A stretch of DNA of 64,000 nucleotides from positions 2,728,001 to 2,792,000 of the forward strand of contig NZ_CP020373.1 of the NCBI RefSeq assembly GCF_003957745.1. The letters are read 5' to 3'. Each line of letters opens with the position of its first letter. The stretch's first letter is position 1. A model generated the notes under the pieces. It saw only the letters and a list, made by a program, of their open reading frames with translations, was not told the DNA's origin and did not search any database. The DNA is from Shewanella khirikhana (GTDB lineage: Bacteria; Pseudomonadota; Gammaproteobacteria; Enterobacterales; Shewanellaceae). This document shows positions 42,837 through 51,239 of this stretch, piece by piece. Made by a program: the position numbers and the translations under genes.

Positions 42837-44086
42837 GTGGTTGTCGAGAATGGCGCCAGTTCAATCGGCACCTTACGGGTCAGTGCTTTTTGCAGCTCCT
42901 GCTGCCGACCAAATTGCAAAGTACGTTTGATAAGCATGCCTTTTAGCAATCTGTCAGCCTGTGCCAATTCTTGGCCTGCGCGTTCTATCGCCTGCTGTTC
43001 CAGCAACTTATCGACGTAATAAATCCGTCCAAGCAGCGGAGACAACCCACTGGCATACTCTGCAAGTCCCTGAGCCTGGCTGCGGATAACCTTCATATCC
43101 TTAGCATCAGCTTTGAGCAGCATCCGTTCTATGTTGGCAGCCTGGGTACGGGCAACCGTGAATCTTTGATGGTAGCGGTCAAGTTCGGTGAGATAACCGA
43201 GCTGCAGGGCGTAATCGGCCTCATTGGCATCGAGTACTGTCTGGGGTGCAAACACTTCTTCTATGCGCTGCCACCCTGAAACGGGTGCAACTTCAACCGT
43301 CTCTGGCTTTTGCTTTGAAGCAAATAACGAGGGGAATACTTTGGTAAGTGGTGCTTGTGTCAATGGCATCGACAGCAGCCCCACCACAACACCCAATACA
43401 CAAGCCAGCATCAGAGGCAACCATAACGGCCTGCGACTATCGTGCTGTCGCTCGGGCAGTCCTTGTGTCAACTCAGCAGAGGACGGCCTGAACTCATCAA
43501 TTTTTTCAAATACCTGAAACCCAACAGCATCCAACGAATCCATCTGTCTCACACCACGGATTCTGAGTGCCTCATAGAGTTGCTCGCAGGCATATTCGCT
43601 GCGAAACCACTCCTTCATATTTGAACCGGTACACACCATCAGCTTAATCTCCGGCAATAGTTTGCCCATAGCCCAATGGATGTTATCGGCAACCTTATCT
43701 CCGCTCAGGCCATGGTCTTTAGCACTCCCCAGCAATGCAACCAACAACAGCTCAAGCCCGAACGCAAGCCCCTCAACGCCACGGGTTTTGGCTGCCGACA
43801 CACTCAGATAGCTGGCAAGTACCATATCTACGCCGTCAGACAACAACAGTTCGCGTCCGTCCTGATAGATACGCTCCCAATCAACACCGCCACTCAGTGG
43901 CGAATAGCGACTGTTTATCATGTGGCGGATCCTTTGGTAGCGTTTATCCTCCCGCAGTGCGTCAGGGGATTGTGATATGAAAAATTGCGCCAGCTTGGGT
44001 AATGGGATAGAGGTCAATGGCAACTCACTTAGCGGGAAAAGCGACTTCATGTTCAGGGGCAGGCAGCCTAGCTGCCTGCCTGACAT
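42809..44086 (-). CDS. vasL: T6SS accessory protein VasL
   Basis: The ~425-residue product has an ImpA-like N-terminal domain (RYSPLSGGVDWERIYQDGRELL), a transmembrane segment (LWLPLMLACVLGVVVGLL) and a C-terminal VasL helical domain (QVFAPQT-like FAPQTVLDANEADYALQLGYL, LLGRIYYVDKLLEQQ). In Vibrio and E. coli relatives, this group (TssA-like, TagA/VasL) sits at the end of the structural operon and affects sheath length or stability. I start at 44086 or 44050; the ORF can be read from 44269, but that overlaps tssM. The stop lies inside the enhancer dyads for hcp. Confidence 0.85.
   Translation of the reverse strand: MSGRQLGCLPLNMKSLFPLSELPLTSIPLPKLAQFFISQSPDALREDKRYQRIRHMINSRYSPLSGGVDWERIYQDGRELLLSDGVDMVLASYLSVSAAKTRGVEGLAFGLELLLVALLGSAKDHGLSGDKVADNIHWAMGKLLPEIKLMVCTGSNMKEWFRSEYACEQLYEALRIRGVRQMDSLDAVGFQVFEKIDEFRPSSAELTQGLPERQHDSRRPLWLPLMLACVLGVVVGLLSMPLTQAPLTKVFPSLFASKQKPETVEVAPVSGWQRIEEVFAPQTVLDANEADYALQLGYLTELDRYHQRFTVARTQAANIERMLLKADAKDMKVIRSQAQGLAEYASGLSPLLGRIYYVDKLLEQQAIERAGQELAQADRLLKGMLIKRTLQFGRQQELQKALTRKVPIELAPFSTTTSENLPAEQ
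44058..44080. repeat. Perfect hairpin at the tssM-vasL junction
   Basis: GGCAGGCAGC-cta-GCTGCCTGCC, a 10-pair GC-rich stem with a three-base loop, lies just after the tssM stop, inside the first codons of vasL if the ATG at 44086 is used or just before the start if 44050 is used. It could limit vasL translation or transcription. Confidence 0.75.
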
Positions 44087-44088
44087 GC

Positions 44089-47000
44089 TCAGTAAAGTGT
44101 TTTTGGCAGTTGATAGTTGCTGAGCAAATTGGTTGTGAAGGGATTGATACTGTCCCGAGAGTGGATGCGGTACGTCACCTCTCCATTGTCGACAGTAAAG
44201 CGATAGTCCACGCTGGTAGAGCTTGAGCCTGTGATCCTGGCACCTTCCAGCAACTTGAAGAAAGCCCATGGTCCCTGAGAGCCTAAGGAGCGTGGTGACT
44301 GATTTTGCTCACTCGGAACCAGTGTCAGTCGGCTCTCAGCCCCCTGGCGCAATGTATTGGGCCAGATCAGCTCAATATTGCGACTCGGGCCGTGGGTATA
44401 TTCCACGTACTGACCATCAATATTGAACACACTGCGACGCTTGTTCGGACTCATCTGCAAAGGTTCCAGACCAAATTGAACGTCTAGATTGCCTTTGAGG
44501 TTAAAATAGGCTGCACGAATTTTACGGGCATCCTCAAAGGCAGACAGCACTTCGGCACGGATTAGCCCTTGCTCGCTGTTGGTCAGGGCCGACAGCGGAG
44601 CGGCACTATCTTCGATAAACCACCTAAGCTGTTGATTATAGAAAGATTCCAAAACCCCCGCAGGGCCAAAAAAGCGTTCAAAATCAGTGATTGAAGCCTG
44701 CTTATTGGCCTTGGGGTCAAAGGGATAGCGACTGGCGAGGGTTTGCTGATATTCGCTGTAAACCTCGTCATACCATTTGATTTCCAAATGCCGCACCGCT
44801 TCTTTAAGCAGGACTTTCCAGCTCTCATCAGCCAACTTAGCCACCATGGAATCCATGGGCTTTGGCAAGCCGCTGGCAATACGCTGCAGCGCATACACGG
44901 GATCGGCGCCGCTGAGGTTAACCCGCTTTTTAGCCGCCTCCAGCGCTGCCTTGCCCCGGTTCGGTGAGTTTTGAATATCCCGCATATAATCGTGCAGCTG
45001 CACGATAGCCATCATAACTTCTTCGAAGTAGGCGCCTTTTTCGGCGTTGACGCCGTATAGCTGATTCAGGTCGTGAAAATTACTGTCAATAACCTGCGCC
45101 CAGCGGTAGTCCTGACTCTTGAGCAGCGTATCTTTAGCTTGTTCATCCTCAGGTAACGCCGGGAAGAGCTCGGTATTGGCATCCAGGATTTCCAAGATGC
45201 GTTTAAGGGGCTGATGGCTTAATGCTACATTGTCCAGCACAGTCACCGCATCGCCAATGCCTTCAAAGCTCTTGATATTGAAGCTATTGATCGCATTGCG
45301 CCAGGTGGCGTTGTAATCGGCCAGATACAGGGAAACGATTTTATTCTGCAGCGCCAGCTTATCCGCCTCACTGAAGTTGATATTTAGCGACTGTCCAAGT
45401 ACCCAGCTGTCAATCAGCGCCAATTCGGTGACAGAGTCAGACACTGGGATAAGAAACGTCTTAAACCCGTTACTGGTCAGCATTTGCGGGATTTTCAGCG
45501 TATCTTCAGCACCGCTTCGGTTCTCAAATACCAACTCATTTACCGGGCCAATGGTCAAGCGCAAATCCAACGGTTCCCCCAGTTGAGAAACCGATGAACG
45601 CTTCAGATAACGGTATACCCGCTCTTCTATAGGCAGTTGGGTCAACTCCTGCTGCGCTTGCTTCACCAGCCAGGCAAAGGGCTGTACCACAGCAATAGCC
45701 TCTTTGTTACCCTGAGCCTGTGCCTTTGCCAAATCAGTGTGTTGCAGCGTATATTGCAGATGTTGCATCAGCTGCTCCTGAAGCTCACGGTTACCGGGAA
45801 ACGCCTTTTGCCAGGAGTCGGCGAAATAATCGGTGACAAACTCATCCCGACGTCCGCTCTTGTCTATCAGCATCCGATAGACACGAAGCAGCGCGAGTTT
45901 TTGCTCACTGGCTTTGGGCGCTTTGGCGAGTTCTGCGGCCAGTTGGCGCTGTAAAATGGGCAAATACCGATACGCCAGCAGATTCAGATAGGCTTCTTCA
46001 ACCTTTGGGCCAATGGCATGGCCTTGATACAGCCCCAGATCTGAAATCAGCCACGGCTTGTCACGGAAAAAACCAAACTCAAGTGTCGCGGCACGAATGG
46101 TATTCAGCGGCGGAATGATATTGCTTGCCGCCGGGTCCAGACTGTTTTTCTCAATCTGAGCATTAAAGCTGTTGACCTTATCCAAAACCGCATCAGCCTG
46201 AGCACTGTTTTTCAGATAATATCGATGCCAACTGCCAATCAACATCGCCGATGCGATGGAACAGGCGACCACAGACAACATCATGACCCGCCGTTTACGC
46301 TTGGCCACCCTGAAGTTGTCAGAGGCCAATCCTGCTTCGGGATAAATGATCCGGCTAAATAGTGACTGCGTGAAGTAAGTCGTTGAGTTTTCACTGCGCT
46401 GTGCACTGTTGATTGCATCGGCAAGGCCGTACCTGCGGGCGGCGCCATCAACATAGGCATTGGTGGGGACACCCTGTTGATATACAGACGTGAGGTAAAC
46501 GCCGCGCACCAAAGCGGAAGTGGAAAACGAATCGCTGGCAAGCGCATCATGAAAAAACTCGCGCAATAACCCATGAGCACCGGCCAACTGCCTCGAAAAG
46601 CCGTATAGCTGTGCCCTTTCGTCTTTATCACGGCAATTCAACATGGCTTTGGGTAAGCAAGCGTTGATCCGCTCGATAAATGCCCGCCAGTCCTGATCGA
46701 ATTCATTCAGCCAACTGTCGAGGTTATTGACCGAATCCAAAGAGAAGGTAAAGCCCAGAATTTCCTCGCGTTGAGCCTTGGTCATATGACGGAAAAACGG
46801 CTCAAACCCCTGGAGTAAATCCAACTTGGTCAGGGAAATATACACAGGTAAGCGGGTGCTGAGAGTTTCCATCAACTCCCGCAGACGGGCACGAAGCAGA
46901 TGTGCGTAAGCCGTCCGCTCAGCAACCGACTCAACCAGCAACGCCGAGAGGTCAAGTACCAACACCACACCGTTCAACGGACGTCGGCTACGGGTTTTCT

Positions 47001-47643
47001 CCAGCCACTGCACGAAATGCAGCCATAACCGGCGCTCCATATCCTGCTGACCTTCCTGGCCGCTGTTCTTTTGTGTCAGCAGCTCACCATCGGGGTCAAT
47101 CACAACAGCATCATCACCAATCCACCAGTCAAACGAGTGAGGGTTGTCGCTTTTCTTGCCCGAGGCGCGCATCACAGACGAGAAAACAAACTTCTGCCCA
47201 GAGCGATTAATCAGACTGGTTTTCCCGGCATTTTCGATGCCCAGAACCAGATACCAAGGCAGCGCATATAGATAATCAGAACGCGCCAGGCTGTCTTTTA
47301 AGCCCTTCATTACCTGATCAAGTTCCCGCTCCTGACGCTCCTCCAGCGCCAGAATAGGATCTTCCTGCAATTGCCTGGATTTCTGTTGTTGGGCTTCCAT
47401 GCCTTTGAGTCGACGCCACTGACGCCATCCCCAAAAACAGAAACACATCAGGGTGAAGATGATGCTGGCTATCAGCCTCGCACTCACACTTTCCAGCGGC
47501 CTGCCCTCCTGATATTCCCACCAGGGACCCATCCACCAAATCGCAACATTCACCAAGACGATGATGGCCACAATCAACACCGGCAACGCAGCTTTCAGCT
47601 CGGGTTGCAGACGTTTAAATACCGATTTCACCATTGACCACAT
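44089..47643 (-). CDS. tssM: TssM (IcmF/VasK) inner-membrane complex protein
   Basis: A 1184-residue inner-membrane protein that with TssL and TssJ builds the T6SS membrane complex. Two early transmembrane helices (LPVLIVAIIVLVNVAIWW, LIASIIFTLMCFCFWGW) and one near residue 450 (MMLSVVACSIASAMLIG) frame a cytoplasmic domain with a Walker A motif (GIENAGKTSL). The large periplasmic part follows. Length is typical. It follows tssA by 16 bases. Confidence 0.97.
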   Translation of the reverse strand: MWSMVKSVFKRLQPELKAALPVLIVAIIVLVNVAIWWMGPWWEYQEGRPLESVSARLIASIIFTLMCFCFWGWRQWRRLKGMEAQQQKSRQLQEDPILALEERQERELDQVMKGLKDSLARSDYLYALPWYLVLGIENAGKTSLINRSGQKFVFSSVMRASGKKSDNPHSFDWWIGDDAVVIDPDGELLTQKNSGQEGQQDMERRLWLHFVQWLEKTRSRRPLNGVVLVLDLSALLVESVAERTAYAHLLRARLRELMETLSTRLPVYISLTKLDLLQGFEPFFRHMTKAQREEILGFTFSLDSVNNLDSWLNEFDQDWRAFIERINACLPKAMLNCRDKDERAQLYGFSRQLAGAHGLLREFFHDALASDSFSTSALVRGVYLTSVYQQGVPTNAYVDGAARRYGLADAINSAQRSENSTTYFTQSLFSRIIYPEAGLASDNFRVAKRKRRVMMLSVVACSIASAMLIGSWHRYYLKNSAQADAVLDKVNSFNAQIEKNSLDPAASNIIPPLNTIRAATLEFGFFRDKPWLISDLGLYQGHAIGPKVEEAYLNLLAYRYLPILQRQLAAELAKAPKASEQKLALLRVYRMLIDKSGRRDEFVTDYFADSWQKAFPGNRELQEQLMQHLQYTLQHTDLAKAQAQGNKEAIAVVQPFAWLVKQAQQELTQLPIEERVYRYLKRSSVSQLGEPLDLRLTIGPVNELVFENRSGAEDTLKIPQMLTSNGFKTFLIPVSDSVTELALIDSWVLGQSLNINFSEADKLALQNKIVSLYLADYNATWRNAINSFNIKSFEGIGDAVTVLDNVALSHQPLKRILEILDANTELFPALPEDEQAKDTLLKSQDYRWAQVIDSNFHDLNQLYGVNAEKGAYFEEVMMAIVQLHDYMRDIQNSPNRGKAALEAAKKRVNLSGADPVYALQRIASGLPKPMDSMVAKLADESWKVLLKEAVRHLEIKWYDEVYSEYQQTLASRYPFDPKANKQASITDFERFFGPAGVLESFYNQQLRWFIEDSAAPLSALTNSEQGLIRAEVLSAFEDARKIRAAYFNLKGNLDVQFGLEPLQMSPNKRRSVFNIDGQYVEYTHGPSRNIELIWPNTLRQGAESRLTLVPSEQNQSPRSLGSQGPWAFFKLLEGARITGSSSTSVDYRFTVDNGEVTYRIHSRDSINPFTTNLLSNYQLPKTLY

Positions 47644-47659
47644 ATCACTTTCCCTGTAC

Positions 47660-49054
47660 TCAATTTATGTTTGCTTTTTGTGTTAACCGCGACATCAAAC
47701 CAGGTTCCCAGTCGGCCAGGGCGGTTTTATTTGCCTGCTCCAGCAGCACCTGATATTCGCTCTGTGCCAACGCACCCAATTTGTGCTGGTGTTTCAAATC
47801 CGCGCCCAACAAGCGAAGGTAGAACTGGTCTCTGGGCTCCTTGGCCTTGAGCAATTGCTCGTTCAGCGCCGACAACGCCAAAACCAATCCGCCTTGCTCA
47901 GCTAAATCCTTGATTTCAGCTTCGCCGCCATATTGCGCTTTCCCGCCACCACCTCGGGGTTCTTCATTGAGCCAGACAAGCGTCTCCTTGGACGCAAAAG
48001 GCGAACCATCTTTGAAGCTCATTTGTGCCAGCGTGGGTAAGCGCCCAAGAAAGGCTTGGGTTTCCTCACGAATGGCCTGACTCCAGACGGGCTGCTCCAA
48101 CTTCAGCGCCAATCGTGCCGAAAGATAGTGACCATCCAACCAAAAAGGCGCGAGGCAAAGGCTTTGTTCTATCTTGCGAAGCAGCGCCAAATCCGGGCTG
48201 CGCTCCACGGCCGATTCATAATCGGCAATCCTGTCAGCTGACACTGGCATCAAACTGGTCACGCCTTTGGCATTGGCATTCTCCGGCGCAGTGGCAATCG
48301 AAAACCAAACCGCGAAACGTCTGAGCCTTAATCCCAAGGCCATGCCACTGGGGGTTTCGCAGATGAACTCGGCCACTTTCAGCAAGGTTTGTTTGCTGCT
48401 TTTGTCGCTGCTACTGTCAAGTTCCAGTGTGGAAGTGGCGTTTGACGAAGAAGTTTGATGGCCTTCGGGCACAGTCGTATTGACCTGAGACTGACTCTGC
48501 TGCTCCTTATGCCTCTGGGATACCAGGCTCTGAAGTTGATTGAGCTCCTCCAGAGGTAAATCATGCGCAACCACTTGCTGTCGCAGCAAATCCATGTACC
48601 TGTGCAACTCGTCCCACTGAGACGGATCGTCAACCAACCGCACTGTGTCAATGGACTTCAGAAATCGCTGCATGATCTGCAGGTAAAAACGTCGCCTTGG
48701 CAACGCTCCCCGGGGACCGGGGGCCGGGTGGCAAACCTCCCAATACTCGGCCATAAAGGCCGCTAACACCGCCACGCCGCAACTGAACCGTTGAATGCTG
48801 CTCTGATATTGCAAACATTGAAGTAAATAACTGACCAATTTCAGATCTTTGGATTTTGATTCGAGCAAACCCACCGCAGCTCGCTCTACCTCCTGCCAGG
48901 CCACGTCACCGTGGGCAAGGGAACCCACCTTCATCATCTGATTTTCAATGAAATCGAATACCGGGTCGTCATTCAGCCTGTCGCCCTCGGGCTTATGTGC
49001 TGACACAGGGCGGACAATGCTGTCGACATAATCGGAAATGACCATGGTTACCAT
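47660..49054 (-). CDS. tssA: TssA (VasJ), baseplate/sheath cap
   Basis: A 464-residue protein with the ImpA N-terminal domain (VGSLAHGDVAWQEVERAA, CHPAPGPRGALPRRR) and the VasJ C-terminal region (LVWLNEEPRGGGGKAQYGG). TssA initiates tube/sheath polymerization and caps the growing end. Its ATG lies inside the stop of vasI (7-base overlap), indicating coupled translation. MVISDY three codons in is an alternative start. Confidence 0.93.
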   Translation of the reverse strand: MVTMVISDYVDSIVRPVSAHKPEGDRLNDDPVFDFIENQMMKVGSLAHGDVAWQEVERAAVGLLESKSKDLKLVSYLLQCLQYQSSIQRFSCGVAVLAAFMAEYWEVCHPAPGPRGALPRRRFYLQIMQRFLKSIDTVRLVDDPSQWDELHRYMDLLRQQVVAHDLPLEELNQLQSLVSQRHKEQQSQSQVNTTVPEGHQTSSSNATSTLELDSSSDKSSKQTLLKVAEFICETPSGMALGLRLRRFAVWFSIATAPENANAKGVTSLMPVSADRIADYESAVERSPDLALLRKIEQSLCLAPFWLDGHYLSARLALKLEQPVWSQAIREETQAFLGRLPTLAQMSFKDGSPFASKETLVWLNEEPRGGGGKAQYGGEAEIKDLAEQGGLVLALSALNEQLLKAKEPRDQFYLRLLGADLKHQHKLGALAQSEYQVLLEQANKTALADWEPGLMSRLTQKANIN

Positions 49055-49689
49055 TTGCAGGCACCTCGCATGGGCGCAATCACTTCAGCCAAATGGGTGG
49101 TATCAAATCGCAATCCCTCAATAGCATCGACATTCGAAGACAGTGTCAGCTCATCCCCTCTTAACACATGCTTCATCACACCTATGGCGACCAGCCCCCT
49201 GCCTGAGCGATAAATAAGACCTGTATCGTCGCTTAGCCAATTTTGCGTCATGGCCTCGCCACTGCTGCTGGCCAATGTCACAGACACCTTTGATGCCGCC
49301 GCTGCTTTGGGAAGGATTAATTCGACCCGGCTGATGTCATCTACACAGCTGAGCATGAGTATGGGGCGTGGTGGCAGCGCGCCGAGTGCCGATGCCGTGA
49401 ATCTATAGTCACTCTCTGTGTTATTCGGAGCGGCAATAAAGCCACTGCGTTCGGCCCGCACCGCCTCCGAAGCGTTGGCAAAGACCACACTGTCAGGCTC
49501 ACGTCTGGCATTGACGGCCAGGCTGTCCGGTGAAACCTGGGTTTGAAAAACAGCATCAAAACACGCCAGACGCTCAAGTCTCGCCTGAATGAGGGTGCAG
49601 GATTTCGCCTCCGATAAGGTGTCAGCGTGCGCATTAGCCACCAGCCACAGACTCCCCCACAGAAACAAGTGTTTGACCATGGCATTCAT
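49048..49689 (-). CDS. vasI: T6SS-associated periplasmic protein VasI/TagO
   Basis: A 213-residue secreted protein: signal peptide MNAMVKHLFLWGSLWLVANAH, then CTLIQARLERLACFDAVF, a TagO/VasI hallmark with paired cysteines. The rest is predicted beta-rich. It starts within the stop of vasH (ATGA) and ends within the start of tssA. The precise function is not established; it is conserved in Vibrio-type clusters. Confidence 0.88.
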   Translation of the reverse strand: MNAMVKHLFLWGSLWLVANAHADTLSEAKSCTLIQARLERLACFDAVFQTQVSPDSLAVNARREPDSVVFANASEAVRAERSGFIAAPNNTESDYRFTASALGALPPRPILMLSCVDDISRVELILPKAAAASKVSVTLASSSGEAMTQNWLSDDTGLIYRSGRGLVAIGVMKHVLRGDELTLSSNVDAIEGLRFDTTHLAEVIAPMRGACKW

Positions 49690-51239
49690 TCGGTGATCTC
49701 CAGTTTCTGGCACTTATGAGACAAGGTGCGCTTGGGCAGCCCCAGGCTCATTGCTGCTTTGTTACGATCGCCATTAAACGCCTTTAACCGGGAACGGATC
49801 ACCGCCCGTTCGAATTGAGAAACTGCCGCCTTTAAATCAAAAATGCGGTCAAATTCATGTTGGGTATCCAGTTCTCCGGAATCGAGGGATACGCCATCCA
49901 GCGGCGGCAGATTGTCCTGACTGATTTCCTCATGATCGGGAGTCAGAGCACAGGCATATTCGATCAGGTTTTTAAGCTCACGGACATTGCCGGGAAAATC
50001 GTGCCCATACAATACCTTAAATGCACCGTGACGGATCCCTGGCACCTGACGTTGCTGCTCACGATTGAACAGCTGAATAAAATGCTGCACCAGCTGAGGC
50101 AGATCATCGCGCCGCTCGCGCAATGGCGGCAGACTCAAAGGGTACTGACAAAGCCGATAAAATAAGTCCCGTCGAAAGCCGCCTTGCTGGATTTGGGCCT
50201 TAAGATCCACATGGGTTGCGGTAACCAGCCTGAAATCTGCTGTGACTTCCTCCTGCCCGCCCACTGGACGGTACTGGTAGCTCTCCAGCACCCGCAGCAG
50301 CTTTGATTGCAGATTGAGCGGCATGTCGCCAATCTCATCCAAAAACAGGGTTCCTTCGTGGGCCTGGGCTATCAGTCCTTTTTTATCTTTATCAGCCCCC
50401 GAAAAAGCACCTTTTACATAACCAAACAGCTCTGATTCCAGTAGATTTTCCGGAATTGCCGCACAGTTAATGGCAACAAACGGCTTCCCCGCGCGAGGGG
50501 ACAAATCATGAATGGCACGGGCTACAACCTCTTTACCGGTACCAGTTTCACCCTGGATCATTACCGCAAGCTGCAAAGGTGCACCGCGACTTAACTCCCG
50601 ACGAAGTTTGAGCATGGCGTCTGTCTCACCAACAAGCGTTCGGCTCAGCCCTTCACAATTTTGCGCTTCACGTTGCTGGTGACACATCTGCAGCAAAGAG
50701 TCCGATAACTCTGACTGGCGAACAGTGCTGATGTGCATCTGAGTCATCATCTGCCACTGCCCCAAAAATACTTTGCTGTAATCCTGCCAATCGTTATCAC
50801 AGAGGATGGCAGCCGCCTGCTGTCCGTCTACCCAAAGACAGAGCACGGCAAGCACATGCTCAACATCGGCCATGGGGTAAATGAGCAACGCTTGTTGGCC
50901 GTTAAGCTGGCTTAATTCACTAAACTCAGGCTGCTCCTGCCAATAAACCAAGGTCTGCGAGTCCAGCAGCATCGGTTTACCATTCTGCAGAACATGAGAC
51001 AGGGGCTGACGAAAATCGTCCACCTCAAACTCCCACCTACGAGCCTCACCGCAAGGCTCACCGCTTTGGGTTTCGGCACATAACGAGCGACCGTCTACGC
51101 TGGGCAGAAACAGCATGGCGCGTTGAGCGGGCAGTAAGGTTTGCAAGGTGGCACAAAAAGCCGCTACCAATGCCGCCTCCTGCTGCATACCCAGCAATGC
51201 AGCAGCACGGTTTAACCAAGGTTCAGACGCCACTAACAC
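49686..51239 (-). CDS. vasH: Sigma-54-dependent activator VasH
   Basis: A 517-residue enhancer-binding protein: N-terminal GAF-like sensory region (~1-190), AAA+ domain with Walker A GETGTGKEVVARAIH, the sigma-54 contact loop GAFSGA (Ser replaces the usual Thr of GAFTGA, a conservative change), Walker B LFLDEIGD, and a C-terminal Fis-type helix-turn-helix (NRNKAAMSLGLPKRTLS-like). It should activate sigma-54 promoters in the cluster, and the dyads and -24/-12 promoter before hcp are likely targets. The start is GTG at 51237-51239. Confidence 0.95.
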   Translation of the reverse strand: MLVASEPWLNRAAALLGMQQEAALVAAFCATLQTLLPAQRAMLFLPSVDGRSLCAETQSGEPCGEARRWEFEVDDFRQPLSHVLQNGKPMLLDSQTLVYWQEQPEFSELSQLNGQQALLIYPMADVEHVLAVLCLWVDGQQAAAILCDNDWQDYSKVFLGQWQMMTQMHISTVRQSELSDSLLQMCHQQREAQNCEGLSRTLVGETDAMLKLRRELSRGAPLQLAVMIQGETGTGKEVVARAIHDLSPRAGKPFVAINCAAIPENLLESELFGYVKGAFSGADKDKKGLIAQAHEGTLFLDEIGDMPLNLQSKLLRVLESYQYRPVGGQEEVTADFRLVTATHVDLKAQIQQGGFRRDLFYRLCQYPLSLPPLRERRDDLPQLVQHFIQLFNREQQRQVPGIRHGAFKVLYGHDFPGNVRELKNLIEYACALTPDHEEISQDNLPPLDGVSLDSGELDTQHEFDRIFDLKAAVSQFERAVIRSRLKAFNGDRNKAAMSLGLPKRTLSHKCQKLEITE

